Positions 53,224 through 62,086 of a stretch of 64,000 bases of DNA are shown piece after piece. The notes beneath the pieces were generated by a model. The model searched no databases, was not told where the DNA came from, and saw only the letters and a program-made list of their open reading frames with translations. A program made the translations under genes and the position numbers. The DNA is taken from the NCBI RefSeq assembly GCF_000737695.1, contig NZ_JPRM01000042.1:1-64000 (forward strand), in the 5' to 3' direction. The DNA is from Flavobacterium hydatis (GTDB taxonomy: Bacteria; Bacteroidota; Bacteroidia; Flavobacteriales; Flavobacteriaceae). Numbering within the stretch: position 1 is the first letter of the stretch; the number at the start of each line of letters is the position of its first letter.

Positions 53224-53550
53224 ATGAATTGGATTCTTTTGATTATTGCAGGATTATTTGAGGTGGCGTTTGCTTCGTGCTTGGGGAAAGCTAAAGAAGC
53301 AACAGGAAATGATGTTTATTTATGGTACGGAGGATTCTTGGCATCGCTTATTATAAGTATGTTGCTACTTATCAAGAGTACACAAACATTACCTATTGGG
53401 ACTGCTTATGCAGTATGGACAGGAATTGGGGCTGTAGGAACAGTTTTGGTCGGTATTTTTGTGTTTAAAGATCCAACAAACTTCTGGAGATTATTCTTTA
53501 TTGCAACATTGGTTGGTTCAATCATCGGATTAAAATCGGTTTCGCATTAA
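53224..53550 (+). CDS. sugE: SMR-family exporter, Gdx/SugE type
   Basis: This 108-residue protein has four membrane helices and functions as an antiparallel dimer. The essential Glu is in ILLIIAGLFEVAFASCLGKA, and the GTAYAVWTGIGAVGT stretch of helix 3 is the SugE/Gdx form. Gdx exporters remove guanidinium; related SMR proteins export quaternary amines. It is followed by a strong terminator. Confidence 0.88.
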   Translation: MNWILLIIAGLFEVAFASCLGKAKEATGNDVYLWYGGFLASLIISMLLLIKSTQTLPIGTAYAVWTGIGAVGTVLVGIFVFKDPTNFWRLFFIATLVGSIIGLKSVSH

Positions 53551-53568
53551 TGAAACTTGTAGTTAAAA

Positions 53569-53605
53569 AAATGCAACTTAATTTAAGTAAAATTAAGTTG
53601 CATTT
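53569..53605 (+). terminator. Terminator after sugE
   Basis: A perfect 16-bp stem (AAATGCAACTTAATTT with its complement at 53590-53605). It argues against reading the short 63-codon frame that crosses it as a gene. Confidence 0.85.
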
Positions 53606-53818
53606 AAAATATGTCCCATTCCTGATTCCTTTCTTTTTATTCCTAAAAACATTTCTTGCATTTATAATCTTCCTATTTATTTTTGTTCTTTGTCAGTCTA
53701 TACGATATTGCATTCGTATTCCTAAATCTTTAAGATACTAGACTCCACTCCTACACTTTATAATAATTACTTCTTAATTTATCATAATTCAGTATATTAT
53801 TTGTAATAAAAATAGTGC

Positions 53819-53827
53819 TATATTAGC
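53819..53827 (+). promoter_or_regulatory. Shared upstream box TATATTAGC (site 2)
   Basis: TATATTAGC preceded by AATAAAAATA, 110 bp before the ATG at 53937. Confidence 0.4.
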
Positions 53828-53936
53828 CTACAAAAAACTTATTTATGGTACAAAGTCTGCCAAAACCAGACTTTGTAAACCATTCTTAGAACTTGTATTA
53901 AGAGCCAATTTAAAACTACAACAAACACTGATATTT

Positions 53937-54737
53937 ATGTCTGAACTTCTTGGATTCAATGATAAAAAAAAGGATATTGTTTTTGAAAAACTAAAAAAAC
54001 AACTGGAACAAAATGGTTTAAAAATTGATTCCATTGACAACGAAAATCTTATTCACATTAATATTGAAGGAAATAATTTAGAAATAAGTTTAGAAAACGT
54101 AAGGCGTAATTATGAAAGAGACGCTGATGAAAGTCATATTTCGGATTTGGTTCAAACTATATTATCATATTCAGCTGACGTTTCAAATTGGGAAAATTCC
54201 AAGGATAATGTCTATATCCAGCTATTTCCAAATGATTTCGATTACAAAGACTTAATTTATGAAAAAGTCTCAGATGAATTTAGTAAAATTTATATGGTAA
54301 GCGAAAATGAAAAATTGACTGGCATTACTCAAGATATCTTAATAAAGTGGAACATCTCGGAGTTAGATTTAATTAAACAAGCTGATTTAAATGCTAATAA
54401 ACTACTAACCAATACCAAGGTTGAAGTTGAAATAATAGAAAACAGAAAGCTTGGTATGATTGAAGTTCAGAAAACATTTCTGAAAAGTTCACTTCTATTT
54501 GCTTCAAAAATGAAAGAGAAACTGAAATCCGATTTTGGATTTCCATTTTACGCAGTAATTCCAGTAAGAGATTTTTGTTATATTTTCTCGGAAAAAGACT
54601 TTGAATTTTTCGCAAATAGAATTGGAAAAACTGTAGTTCAAGAATATCAAAATTCGGGTTATCCAATTACAACAGAAATATTGTTTTTTTCGGAGAACGG
54701 AATAACTGCAGTTGGAAAATACCCTACCGAAAAGTAA
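53937..54737 (+). CDS. Conserved hypothetical cytoplasmic protein (DUF1444-like)
   Basis: This 266-residue soluble protein has no signal peptide. It has a helical N-terminal region (LLGFNDKKKDIVFEKLKKQLEQN), a charged middle and a beta-rich C-terminal part (FPFYAVIPVRDFCYIFSEKDFEFF). It resembles DUF1444-type proteins, but I hold that weakly. It is monocistronic or first in a run with two exported proteins. Confidence 0.55.
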   Translation: MSELLGFNDKKKDIVFEKLKKQLEQNGLKIDSIDNENLIHINIEGNNLEISLENVRRNYERDADESHISDLVQTILSYSADVSNWENSKDNVYIQLFPNDFDYKDLIYEKVSDEFSKIYMVSENEKLTGITQDILIKWNISELDLIKQADLNANKLLTNTKVEVEIIENRKLGMIEVQKTFLKSSLLFASKMKEKLKSDFGFPFYAVIPVRDFCYIFSEKDFEFFANRIGKTVVQEYQNSGYPITTEILFFSENGITAVGKYPTEK

Positions 54738-54767
54738 AAAATAGCAGCAATTACTAGCAATACCTAT

Positions 54768-55496
54768 ATGAAAAATCGCTTAGCACTATTTTTATTTACC
54801 ATAATTGTAAGTTTTACTTATGCTCAAAATTCAGATAAGAACTTTTATCCCAAAGAAACCCGAAAAGTCGATTTAAGTACAAAAACCGACAACGAAATAA
54901 AGCGACAAAACGAACTTTTACAAAAAACTAAACTCACAGGTACAGAACAAAAAGAACTCGATATTTTATTACAAAAATATGGCGAAGTTGTAGAAAGTAT
55001 GTGGGATGTTGTAGATGGTGGCTGTAGCTGGTATTGTTCGGGAGGAAATTATAAAGTAAAAGCATCCTCGACTCTAAACACCGAAAAAGATACTAAATAC
55101 CAAGCCAAGAATGCAAATGATCTAAGCTATCAAACTGCTTGGGTCGAAGGTAAAACAGACGAAGGAGTTGGAGAATATTTAGAATATTCTTTTTTCAACA
55201 AAAGCCCAAGAATTACCCAAATCATAATTTCTAACGGATATGTAAAGTCCGACGCTGCCTGGAAAAACAATAATCGAGTAAAGAAACTACGATTAAGCAT
55301 AAACGGAAAAGTATTTGGAATCCTAAATTTAGAAGATACCAAAAACGACCAGATATTCGAACTCGGAACTTTTGGACATAACAAAAACGGAACTGACTTA
55401 GTTTTAAGATTCGAAATTGCCGAAATCTACAAAGGAGATAAATTTAATGACACCGCTATAACCAAAATATATTTTAACGGAATTGATGTACACTAA
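54768..55496 (+). CDS. Exported protein with NADase-type glycan-binding (discoidin-like) domain
   Basis: This 242-residue protein has a signal peptide (residues 1-~19, SFTYAQ), a helical linker, then a carbohydrate-binding jelly-roll at ~95-242: VKASSTLNTEKDTKYQAKNA, TAWVEGKTDEGVGEYLEYSF, ISNGYVKSDAAWKNNNRVK. This is the NADase-type glycan-binding pattern that often accompanies exported effectors, but no enzymatic domain is attached. The next gene follows after 10 bp. Confidence 0.78.
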   Translation: MKNRLALFLFTIIVSFTYAQNSDKNFYPKETRKVDLSTKTDNEIKRQNELLQKTKLTGTEQKELDILLQKYGEVVESMWDVVDGGCSWYCSGGNYKVKASSTLNTEKDTKYQAKNANDLSYQTAWVEGKTDEGVGEYLEYSFFNKSPRITQIIISNGYVKSDAAWKNNNRVKKLRLSINGKVFGILNLEDTKNDQIFELGTFGHNKNGTDLVLRFEIAEIYKGDKFNDTAITKIYFNGIDVH

Positions 55497-55506
55497 GAAA
55501 TAAAAA

Positions 55507-56457
55507 ATGAAAAAAATTCTTATCCTATTCGCTATTATGCTCACAAATTATAATGCAAAAGCACAAACTCCAAATGATGTAGTGGGTTATTACAAATTAA
55601 GAGGCGGAAGCCATTACCTAAAACCCGATGGTACATTTATAATAATAGGTTACGCAACATTAATAACCGGAAAATGGACATTAAAAGAACATGGCGAAGT
55701 AAACTTTGTTCCCGATGCTCCTAAAGAATCATTTCAGGTTTATGGAAGACATACTCCAGAGCTAAAAGACAGTACAAAGTTTATGCTCTCAAACGGATTA
55801 CATGACGAAGAAACATTTATGCATCTTGGAAAACTTAATGCTGTAAACCCAAAACTACAACGCGTTTATGTAAAAGGGCATCGATGTATTAAATTTCCAG
55901 AAGTATATACTACAATTAAAAAAGCAGATACAATCTCATTTTCTTCCATACCTTATTCATATTCAGAAAACAAAAATTACAAGCCTACTGTTTATACCTT
56001 TTATAATACCCAAAAATTCAATGACTTTATAATAAATCACTTTGAAGATAAAGAAAACCTTTATCCGTTTTCTTATCTCTATAAAGATGGAGGTTTATAT
56101 TATTCTAAACATTTTGGAGAAAAACAAGACTTAAATGATGCCTTAACTGAATCTGAATTTGCACGAATCTCAGGCATCAATTTTGAACCAAATCTTATAT
56201 TGTATACACCAAAATATAAAAGCTATGATGAGGATATCGAAAACGAACTGTTTAAACTAAACTATACTTTAGATGAAAAAAGAAACGCTTACATAAACCA
56301 TCTAAACTATGTAGCAGGCGAAGAAAAAACCGAAAATTATGATTACAATAATACCAACTTACTATATATCTATAAAAAAATAGATACATTTATTAAGTTC
56401 CAAAGTACATTTTTAATCGAACAAAAATCAATTTTTAAGGATCATTGCAAAGAATAA
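55507..56457 (+). CDS. Exported hypothetical protein
   Basis: This 316-residue protein has a signal peptide (AIMLTNYNAKAQ). The N-terminal domain is lipocalin-like (GYYKLRGGSHYLKPDGTFIIIGYATLITGKWTLKE), followed by an acidic, aromatic C-terminal part of unknown fold. It probably forms a unit with the glycan-binding protein 10 bp upstream. Confidence 0.6.
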   Translation: MKKILILFAIMLTNYNAKAQTPNDVVGYYKLRGGSHYLKPDGTFIIIGYATLITGKWTLKEHGEVNFVPDAPKESFQVYGRHTPELKDSTKFMLSNGLHDEETFMHLGKLNAVNPKLQRVYVKGHRCIKFPEVYTTIKKADTISFSSIPYSYSENKNYKPTVYTFYNTQKFNDFIINHFEDKENLYPFSYLYKDGGLYYSKHFGEKQDLNDALTESEFARISGINFEPNLILYTPKYKSYDEDIENELFKLNYTLDEKRNAYINHLNYVAGEEKTENYDYNNTNLLYIYKKIDTFIKFQSTFLIEQKSIFKDHCKE

Positions 56458-56560
56458 GATTTTAATACGTCTTGAAAAAAATTGCAAAACAAACATTACC
56501 CCCCCCTATAAACAACTAATTAACAGGTTTTTGTAATTACTCGTACGCCGTCTTATAATA

Positions 56561-56604
56561 AGTCGAACTCATTTTAATCTAAAAAATGCGTTCGACTTTT
56601 TTTT
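56561..56604 (+). terminator. Terminator after the exported protein
   Basis: GTCGAACtCATTTT (from 56562) pairs with AAAATGcGTTCGAC (56583-56596), one mismatch, then eight Ts. Confidence 0.8.
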
Positions 56605-56676
56605 GTCGTACGTATTTCATGATTATCCAACGCACATTTGTATCAAATAACAATAACCAATAAAAATTTAGAAATC

Positions 56677-57789
56677 ATGAAAAAATTAATCCTTATCGTT
56701 TTATTAGTATTACCTCTAATAAGTATTGCGCAAAAAGCAACCATTAAAACTATAGTTGACAGTGCTGCAACCAAAATGATAGAAAAACCTTTAATAAATT
56801 CTACTTCAATCGGAATAGTATATCAAGGACAAGAATACATAGGACATTATGGCGAATTAGAAAAAGGAAAATCAAATGCACCAACAGATAAAACAATTTA
56901 TGAAATTGGTTCATTAGGCAAAACTCATACAGGTACATTAATAGCCAAAGCAGTTTTAGATAAAAAAATTAATCTAGATGATCCCGTTCAAAAATATTTA
57001 AGCGAAGATTATCCTAATCTAACATTTGATAACCACCCAATTCGTATAAAAGATTTAGTTACCCATACAAGTGGCTTGCCAAATATGATCCCATTAAGCG
57101 TAAACGAAATGCTGAAAAACTTCACTAAAAAAGAAACACCAGCAGACCTTAACAATGCATTAAAAAATTATACTCAAAAAGATTTTTTTAGAGACTTACA
57201 TCAAATAAAAATTGATACCATTCCTGGATACAACTTCTCTTATTCAAGTGCAGGAATAGAACTTTTGGCATCAGTTTTAGAAAAAGTCTATAACAAAAAA
57301 TTTGAAGTTATACTAAAAGACTATTTTGCCAAAAATGCCCAGATGAATCGTACAATGATAAATTTATCTCCAGAGGATCAAAAAAATCTTGCAGTAGGCT
57401 ATCATTGTGCTTTTAACGAAATCACTTCCCAAATGACAACATTGCCTTGGGGTGCAGGCGGAAACATAAAATCTACCGTTCCCGATATGGTAAAATACAT
57501 AAAATACCAACTAAAAAATGATGCCGTAATAGCCGAATCTCACAGACCATTAGTAAAAGTTAATGATCGTTTTAGTTCAGGATATTGCTGGCGAGTAACA
57601 AAAGATGAAAAACTAGGAACGTTATATATGCATCACGGAGGAGTTCCTCGCTCACAATGTTTTATATATATAATTCCAGAATATAATTTGGGTGTATTTA
57701 TTATAACAAACCAAAGTGGCGAAAACACACCAAAAGATATGAAAGAAACTCTAAACGAAATATTCGAAAAGATTCAAAAAATCAAATAA
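56677..57789 (+). CDS. Exported serine hydrolase (S12 / beta-lactamase-like)
   Basis: The protein has a signal peptide (LLVLPLISIAQ) and S12 family motifs: SLGK in YEIGSLGKTHTGTLIAKAV, YSSAG (Tyr) in FSYSSAGIELLASVLEK, and HHGG near residue 330 in place of the KTG/HxG triad. It is smaller than the relative at 49384 and lacks its extra C-terminal domain. The role is peptidase or esterase in the periplasm. The open frame extends upstream to a TTG at 56638; the ATG at 56677 starts the signal peptide. Confidence 0.85.
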   Translation: MKKLILIVLLVLPLISIAQKATIKTIVDSAATKMIEKPLINSTSIGIVYQGQEYIGHYGELEKGKSNAPTDKTIYEIGSLGKTHTGTLIAKAVLDKKINLDDPVQKYLSEDYPNLTFDNHPIRIKDLVTHTSGLPNMIPLSVNEMLKNFTKKETPADLNNALKNYTQKDFFRDLHQIKIDTIPGYNFSYSSAGIELLASVLEKVYNKKFEVILKDYFAKNAQMNRTMINLSPEDQKNLAVGYHCAFNEITSQMTTLPWGAGGNIKSTVPDMVKYIKYQLKNDAVIAESHRPLVKVNDRFSSGYCWRVTKDEKLGTLYMHHGGVPRSQCFIYIIPEYNLGVFIITNQSGENTPKDMKETLNEIFEKIQKIK

Positions 57790-57815
57790 TCGTTTAACAA
57801 CAATCGGGATAAAAT

Positions 57816-58379
57816 TTAATAATACAACCTAAAATCGAGGTGTTTGCAAAGGTCATAATATTTTTGGTGTAGTTCTTCAACAATCTCAATTACATCATCT
57901 TCCTCCTGACACAAACTAAAGAAAGCTTTATCAAGCGTACTACTACTTGTTATTTTTTTAAGCGCAGTACCATAACCCTAAATGGCACGTGCGCCGGTAA
58001 TATCAAGAAAGTATTGCGCTTCTTCCTCGCTTAAATCTAATATTTTTGCATTGGCAAAATGTAAAATTTTACCTTTCATTTTGCCTTCAAAAATTTCGGC
58101 TATTTCCTCCAGACTATAGTAATAATCATTAAGACACACATTATTTCCTTCGCCAGGCATTACCAAATATATTATTTCATAATCCTTAAAGTTGTGGTCA
58201 TCATAAAGCAACGCATTCAAACTATCCTCTAAACCCTCAATCGTATCACAAGTCTTATGAATACTCGAAATACCCTGTTCAAAAGCCAGTTGTTCTAAGT
58301 TTTTAACAACTTCGGTAGTTAAGTCAATCTCTACATCGGGAACAGCCTCGAGGCAGAAAATAAATTTATCATAATCCAT
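57816..58379 (-). pseudogene. DUF6642-like gene interrupted by an in-frame TAG
   Basis: The gene starts at 58379 and reads 133 codons (MDYDKFIFCLEAVPDVEID ... LDITGARAI) to a TAG at 57978-57980. The same frame continues with coding-like sequence (GYGTALKKITSSSTLDKAFF ... LCKHLDFRLYY) to a TAA at 57816. I recall the family as a ~190-residue protein, so the TAG is a nonsense mutation and the gene is probably inactive or makes a short product. The function of the family is unknown. Confidence 0.7.
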
Positions 58380-58473
58380 ACAATTATGTTTTTGTAGATA
58401 ATCAATTTACCACAAAGGTATATTTTATTGAGGAAAACAGGCATTAAATTAAAAAGACATTTTAGCCAAATTT

Positions 58474-58559
58474 GGAGCTTTTTCCAGCTATCCGCTATAT
58501 CTTTTCATCTCGAAAAAAACGAGATAAAAAGGATGCCGCTTCTATCTGGGCTAGGAATT
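58474..58559 (+). repeat. Dispersed ~84-bp hairpin element, copy 3
   Basis: The flanks match copies 1 and 2 (GGAGCTTTTTCCAGCTATCC ... TCTATCTGGGCTAGGAATT). The inner arms are entirely different, CATCTCG/CGAGATA, but still complementary, around a poly-A loop. It lies between two pseudogenes. Confidence 0.7.
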
Positions 58560-58569
58560 GATACCTATT

Positions 58570-58890
58570 TTAATAGTCTTCATAAACACTTATTCTATGC
58601 TTAACAATATCGTAAATATATAATTCTCCAAAGTAACATCCGAGAAGATAAAACTTACTTTGTCTGTTATGAAACACAACAATAAAATCTTCTTTCTGTT
58701 TAAATTCTTTAAATAATATTTCAGAACCATTTAATATAAAACCTTCGTTATAAGAAATCGGGTCTCCAAAACTATAACCACTCTCATACCTCTATAATAT
58801 TTTTACTCTCTCGGGCATCCAAGTATATCTATCAATTATAAAAAGTATAAAAAATGTAATAATTGCTACTTTTATGTTTCTACTTTTCAT
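58570..58890 (-). pseudogene. Small membrane protein gene with nonsense codon (paralogue of 61154-61451)
   Basis: The ATG at 58890 opens one N-terminal membrane helix, then a TAG at 58792-58794 (codon 33), after which the same frame stays open for 73 codons (RYESGYSFGDPISYNEGF ... HRISVYEDY) to a TAA at 58570. In the paralogue the equivalent position is a Trp in GVWEYDGGSYFGDPIAYN, so TGG changed to TAG. The function is unknown; it fits a small membrane-anchored immunity-type protein. Confidence 0.65.
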
Positions 58891-59008
58891 GATTTTTTTA
58901 ACCTCTTTGATATGCAAATCTAATTAAAATTACATTTCTACAAGCTTCTATATTCATAGCGATAATACTCATTTGTAATCGATACTACTAATAAAAAATT
59001 AGTGTTAG

Positions 59009-59395
59009 TTAAGGAGTTGTAGCATCAATATAATATAAACCTATTAAATTTTTAGTAGTATATAAATCAACAATTGAATCTCTTTCTAACTCGATTGTTT
59101 CACCATAAAACTCAACTCCACCGATATTGATGGGAAGTCTTTCATCATCAGAAAATAAAGAGACTAATTCTAATTTATAACAATTTCCTTTCTTAATTCT
59201 TTTAAATCTTTTGATAATTGAATCATTTTTGAGTGATACAATTTTATATAAAGATTTATCTTTTTTTGCATAAATCTTATAAACATTATTTAAAGAATCT
59301 ATTCTTATAATTTCATAATTTTCCTTCTTAGTCCCTTCCCGAAAGTCCGCGTCCCAAAATAAACCCATAAAAAAGAATATAACTAAATACTTCAT
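59009..59395 (-). CDS. Small exported hypothetical protein
   Basis: This 128-residue protein has a short hydrophobic N-terminus (MKYLVIFFFMGLFWD), then a compact beta-rich domain with alternating charged residues (IIRIDSLNNVYKIYAKKDKSLYKI). No family is recognised. It belongs to the cluster of small minus-strand genes on the right of the window. Confidence 0.5.
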   Translation of the reverse strand: MKYLVIFFFMGLFWDADFREGTKKENYEIIRIDSLNNVYKIYAKKDKSLYKIVSLKNDSIIKRFKRIKKGNCYKLELVSLFSDDERLPINIGGVEFYGETIELERDSIVDLYTTKNLIGLYYIDATTP

Positions 59396-59481
59396 TTTCT
59401 TTAAAATTTATAAATTCCTATTTTACTTTCTTTTAGTTTGTAGTAATAAATCTATACATTACTTTCTAGTAAAAATAACTT

Positions 59482-59490
59482 TATATTAGC
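59482..59490 (+). promoter_or_regulatory. Shared upstream box TATATTAGC (site 3)
   Basis: TATATTAGC preceded by AGTAAAAATA, 79 bp before the ATG at 59569; compare sites at 50886 and 53819. Confidence 0.4.
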
Positions 59491-59568
59491 TAAATAAAAA
59501 CAAATATACATCTAACCCAAATTAGTCTAGTATATAAATCATATGCAAACCATTATAAAATATTTTAC

Positions 59569-60417
59569 ATGAAACCACGTATTTTAATCTTAGCATTATT
59601 TTTAGCGTCACAATTTATTATTGCACAAAACTCTTTAACTTTTGATAAAAAATTTGTGCAAAGCGAAGATAAGTGGGTAGTCTTTCCAATGACAAAAGAT
59701 AGTACGTATATGTTTGGTTTTATATACATCGATCCAGTCGCTGGTCTTACATTTGACTTAGAAGGTGATTTTAAAATTAACTCAAATGGAAGATTTATTA
59801 CTTCTGGAAATAAGAAAGAAAGCTCCATTAAAACAAGATTACAACCTAATAATACGTTGATTGCCTTTATACCTGAATCTAAATTTTCGGAACTTAACAT
59901 TCCAAAAACTCCCGAATGGCTTCAAGCATACAAAACAAATGAAAATTCGATTGAAAGGTTATACAACTGGGGTTATATGTATAATGGATGGAATGAGTGC
60001 GAAAAAGCGCTAGTTTATCTCGAAAAAGCAAAAAACATTAATCAAAATTATAAAGGTTTAAACGTAGAATTAGCCTTCTCCTATAATTGTTTAAAAAGAT
60101 ACCAAGATGCGATTCTTGTTTTACAAAAAGCAATAGAAAGCAATCCAACTGATTCTTATACCAATAAAGAATTGATATACGCTGAAGTAAAATCTGGTCA
60201 AATAGATCTAGCTATTAAATCTTTTAAAAGAGCTTTAGAAATCTGTAAAGACGAGACCTATAATGCTGAAAATTCATTTCAAATTCTTCAAGCTTATTTT
60301 TTACAAAAAGATGTTATAAATTTTGAAAAATGGTTAAGCGAAAACCATAACCTTTTATACAAAAACCAAACGCTCCCTCCTATCATTGAACAGATGATAA
60401 CTCTAATCAAAAAATAG
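59569..60417 (+). CDS. Exported TPR-repeat protein
   Basis: This 282-residue protein has a signal peptide (residues 1-~20, ASQFIIAQ), a ~90-residue N-terminal domain, then about four tetratricopeptide repeats from residue ~120 (WGYMYNGWNECEKALVYLEKA, LAFSYNCLKRYQDAILVLQKA, LIYAEVKSGQIDLAIKSFKRA). It is a protein-protein interaction module in the periplasm. It is the only plus-strand gene among the small minus-strand genes here and ends at its own terminator. Confidence 0.78.
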   Translation: MKPRILILALFLASQFIIAQNSLTFDKKFVQSEDKWVVFPMTKDSTYMFGFIYIDPVAGLTFDLEGDFKINSNGRFITSGNKKESSIKTRLQPNNTLIAFIPESKFSELNIPKTPEWLQAYKTNENSIERLYNWGYMYNGWNECEKALVYLEKAKNINQNYKGLNVELAFSYNCLKRYQDAILVLQKAIESNPTDSYTNKELIYAEVKSGQIDLAIKSFKRALEICKDETYNAENSFQILQAYFLQKDVINFEKWLSENHNLLYKNQTLPPIIEQMITLIKK

Positions 60418-60440
60418 TAAAATAAATTACAATCATAAAA

Positions 60441-60468
60441 ACTTCTTAAGAAATTAAGGAGTTTTTTT
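60441..60468 (+). terminator. Terminator after the TPR gene
   Basis: CTTCTTAA / TTAAGGAG (one G-U pair) with a GAAA loop and a T-run. It is very similar to the terminator at 50802. Confidence 0.75.
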
Positions 60469-60541
60469 ATGCTTAAAATTTATTAAAGTTAAATCCATTT
60501 ATAATAACTCTCTGATTTAAGTCTTTTTATTGTGATTAGCT

Positions 60542-61036
60542 TTATGGCTCTGAAACATCTTCACTTTCCTTTATAAGTTTTAACCCCTTAATTGTATCTT
60601 TTACAATGTATTTACCTTTTAAATAATGATATCCAAGGATTCTCTTGCATTCTTCATTACCTCTTTCAGCTCCTTTTCTCAAATATTCTAAAGCCATTTT
60701 CCTTGTTTCTATGTCTAAATTTTCTAGCTCCGAAGTACCCAACTTATGATCTTGACTTGTTAATGCTTCATAAACATTTAGATAGGCCAAATGATATTGA
60801 TATTTATTAGCCATAATTAAAGCCGGATAAAGAATACCTTCAATAGGATAATCCATATAGTAATTATTTAAATTATAATATGCACAAGTATCTCCTTTAG
60901 TTAAAGCCTCTTTTATATAATAATCTCTATCGCTTAAAGTCATATTATTCATTGGAGTACTTTTCTTTTTATCATTGCAACCAACTATAAATATTACAAG
61001 AAATACACTTCCTAAAATTTTTTGTTTTGTGTTCAT
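60542..61036 (-). CDS. Lipoprotein with Sel1-like repeat
   Basis: This 164-residue protein has an SPII signal (LVIFIVGCND) and a helical domain with a Sel1-type repeat near the C-terminus (ALEYLRKGAERGNEECKRILGYHYLKGKYIVKDTIKGLKLI). An orphan coding tail (61055-61153) ends 18 bp upstream, as seen before other small genes here. It is a candidate immunity lipoprotein, by context only. Confidence 0.6.
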   Translation of the reverse strand: MNTKQKILGSVFLVIFIVGCNDKKKSTPMNNMTLSDRDYYIKEALTKGDTCAYYNLNNYYMDYPIEGILYPALIMANKYQYHLAYLNVYEALTSQDHKLGTSELENLDIETRKMALEYLRKGAERGNEECKRILGYHYLKGKYIVKDTIKGLKLIKESEDVSEP

Positions 61037-61054
61037 CCCTCCAAATTTAAGGCA

Positions 61055-61153
61055 TTATACCTCCTCGTGTTTTACTCCAACCGGATAATAATTGTTTTCT
61101 TCTAGAAATTCAATATCTTTTTTCTTCTTATTTTGGGTTAGCCATGACGATAT
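61055..61153 (-). pseudogene. Orphan coding tail upstream of the Sel1 lipoprotein
   Basis: A 32-codon open stretch without start codon (KKKKDIEFLEENNYYPVGVK region) ends in TAA 18 bp before the next gene's ATG. It directly follows the stop of the frameshifted paralogue. Composition is coding-like; it could be a left-over C-terminal tip of a larger protein. Confidence 0.35.
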
Positions 61154-61451
61154 TTAAAATTTAGTATAAAAAGCTGTTTTATTTAAATTACTATCATATA
61201 AAAATAATACCTTAAAGTAACATCCTATCAAGTAAATTTCTTTTTCTAAAACAGGATTGTCTTCGGTTTTGTTACGCGTAAATTTTATTTTTATTAAAAA
61301 TGAAGTCCTGGTTATAAGCTATGGGGTCACCAAAATAACTACCTCCATCATACTCCCAAACACCTTGAAGTCTATGCTCCATAAAAAATAGTCTATCAAT
61401 TAATAGAATAGAAAGTAAAACGCTAAAAAAAATTAAAAACTTCTTTTTCAT
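61154..61451 (-). pseudogene. Small membrane protein gene with frameshift (paralogue of 58570-58890)
   Basis: The ATG at 61451 gives 59 residues (one membrane helix, then GVWEYDGGSYFGDPIAYN) before a TAA at 61272-61274. A frame shifted by one base continues the family sequence (KTEDNPVLEKEIYLIGCYF ... ) to a TAA at 61154. The total of 298 nt is one more than a multiple of three, as expected for a single-base indel, which probably lies in the A-rich AATAAAAATAAAATTT stretch. Confidence 0.65.
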
Positions 61452-61493
61452 AATTATTTCTTTGTTTCTCTTTGATGTGAATATTCTGTTAGT

Positions 61494-61958
61494 TTACCAT
61501 TTTGATATATTGCTATTGGATAGCTTGAACTTATCTACAACTAACTTTTTTTCTGCTTTTAATATTATAAAATACAGGGCAACGTAAGCAATTAATACAG
61601 TAATTAACCCCATCAAAACATTCTCTGGATAAAATAAAATTTTCTTTATAATATTATCAACTACTATAAAAGTCATAATACCTACCAGAGAGGATAAAAA
61701 GATAATTAACTTATTTATTTTCGAATCAACTTTAATTATTAGAATAATACTGAAAATAATCATTAAAATAAGAGGTATATTAAACGTAAATAAAAGATAC
61801 TCTTCGATTTTGACTTTAAACCCTTCTGGTTTAAAATCCATCTTATGGAAATAATCATCAGATATTACCAAATACATCAACAATAATAAGCTCACCAACC
61901 CTCCAAATAAGTAAATTTGAATGTAGTTTAAAACAAACTTTAATACTTTTTCTTTCAT
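61494..61958 (-). CDS. Small integral membrane protein, four helices
   Basis: This 154-residue protein has four membrane helices (IYLFGGLVSLLLLMYLVI; LLFTFNIPLILMIIFSIILII; LIIFLSSLVGIMTFIVV; VLMGLITVLIAYVALYFIIL). No family is recognised. An orphan tail ends 14 bp upstream of its start (61973-62026). Multi-helix proteins of this size often protect against membrane-acting toxins; that is inferred from context. Confidence 0.55.
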   Translation of the reverse strand: MKEKVLKFVLNYIQIYLFGGLVSLLLLMYLVISDDYFHKMDFKPEGFKVKIEEYLLFTFNIPLILMIIFSIILIIKVDSKINKLIIFLSSLVGIMTFIVVDNIIKKILFYPENVLMGLITVLIAYVALYFIILKAEKKLVVDKFKLSNSNISKW

Positions 61959-61972
61959 AAATTATTGTTTGA

Positions 61973-62026
61973 TTAATCTGATTCACTTTGTACATATTCT
62001 CTTCTCCAAGAGTTATGTGAACAGAA
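61973..62026 (-). pseudogene. Orphan coding tail upstream of the four-helix protein
   Basis: A short open stretch (SWRREYVQSESD, then TAA) ends 14 bp before the next ATG. An adjacent open stretch in another frame (NSASDHIDSSVHI) suggests the two were once joined and are now separated by a frameshift. Confidence 0.3.
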
Positions 62027-62086
62027 CTATCAATATGATCTGAAGCACTATTGGGTATATCCTTCCTACTACGTTATACCTTGCTA

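Noticed and set aside
53550..53741. 63-codon frame directly after sugE
   Set aside because: It runs through a perfect 16-bp terminator stem, is low in complexity and has no ribosome-binding signal; treated as chance.
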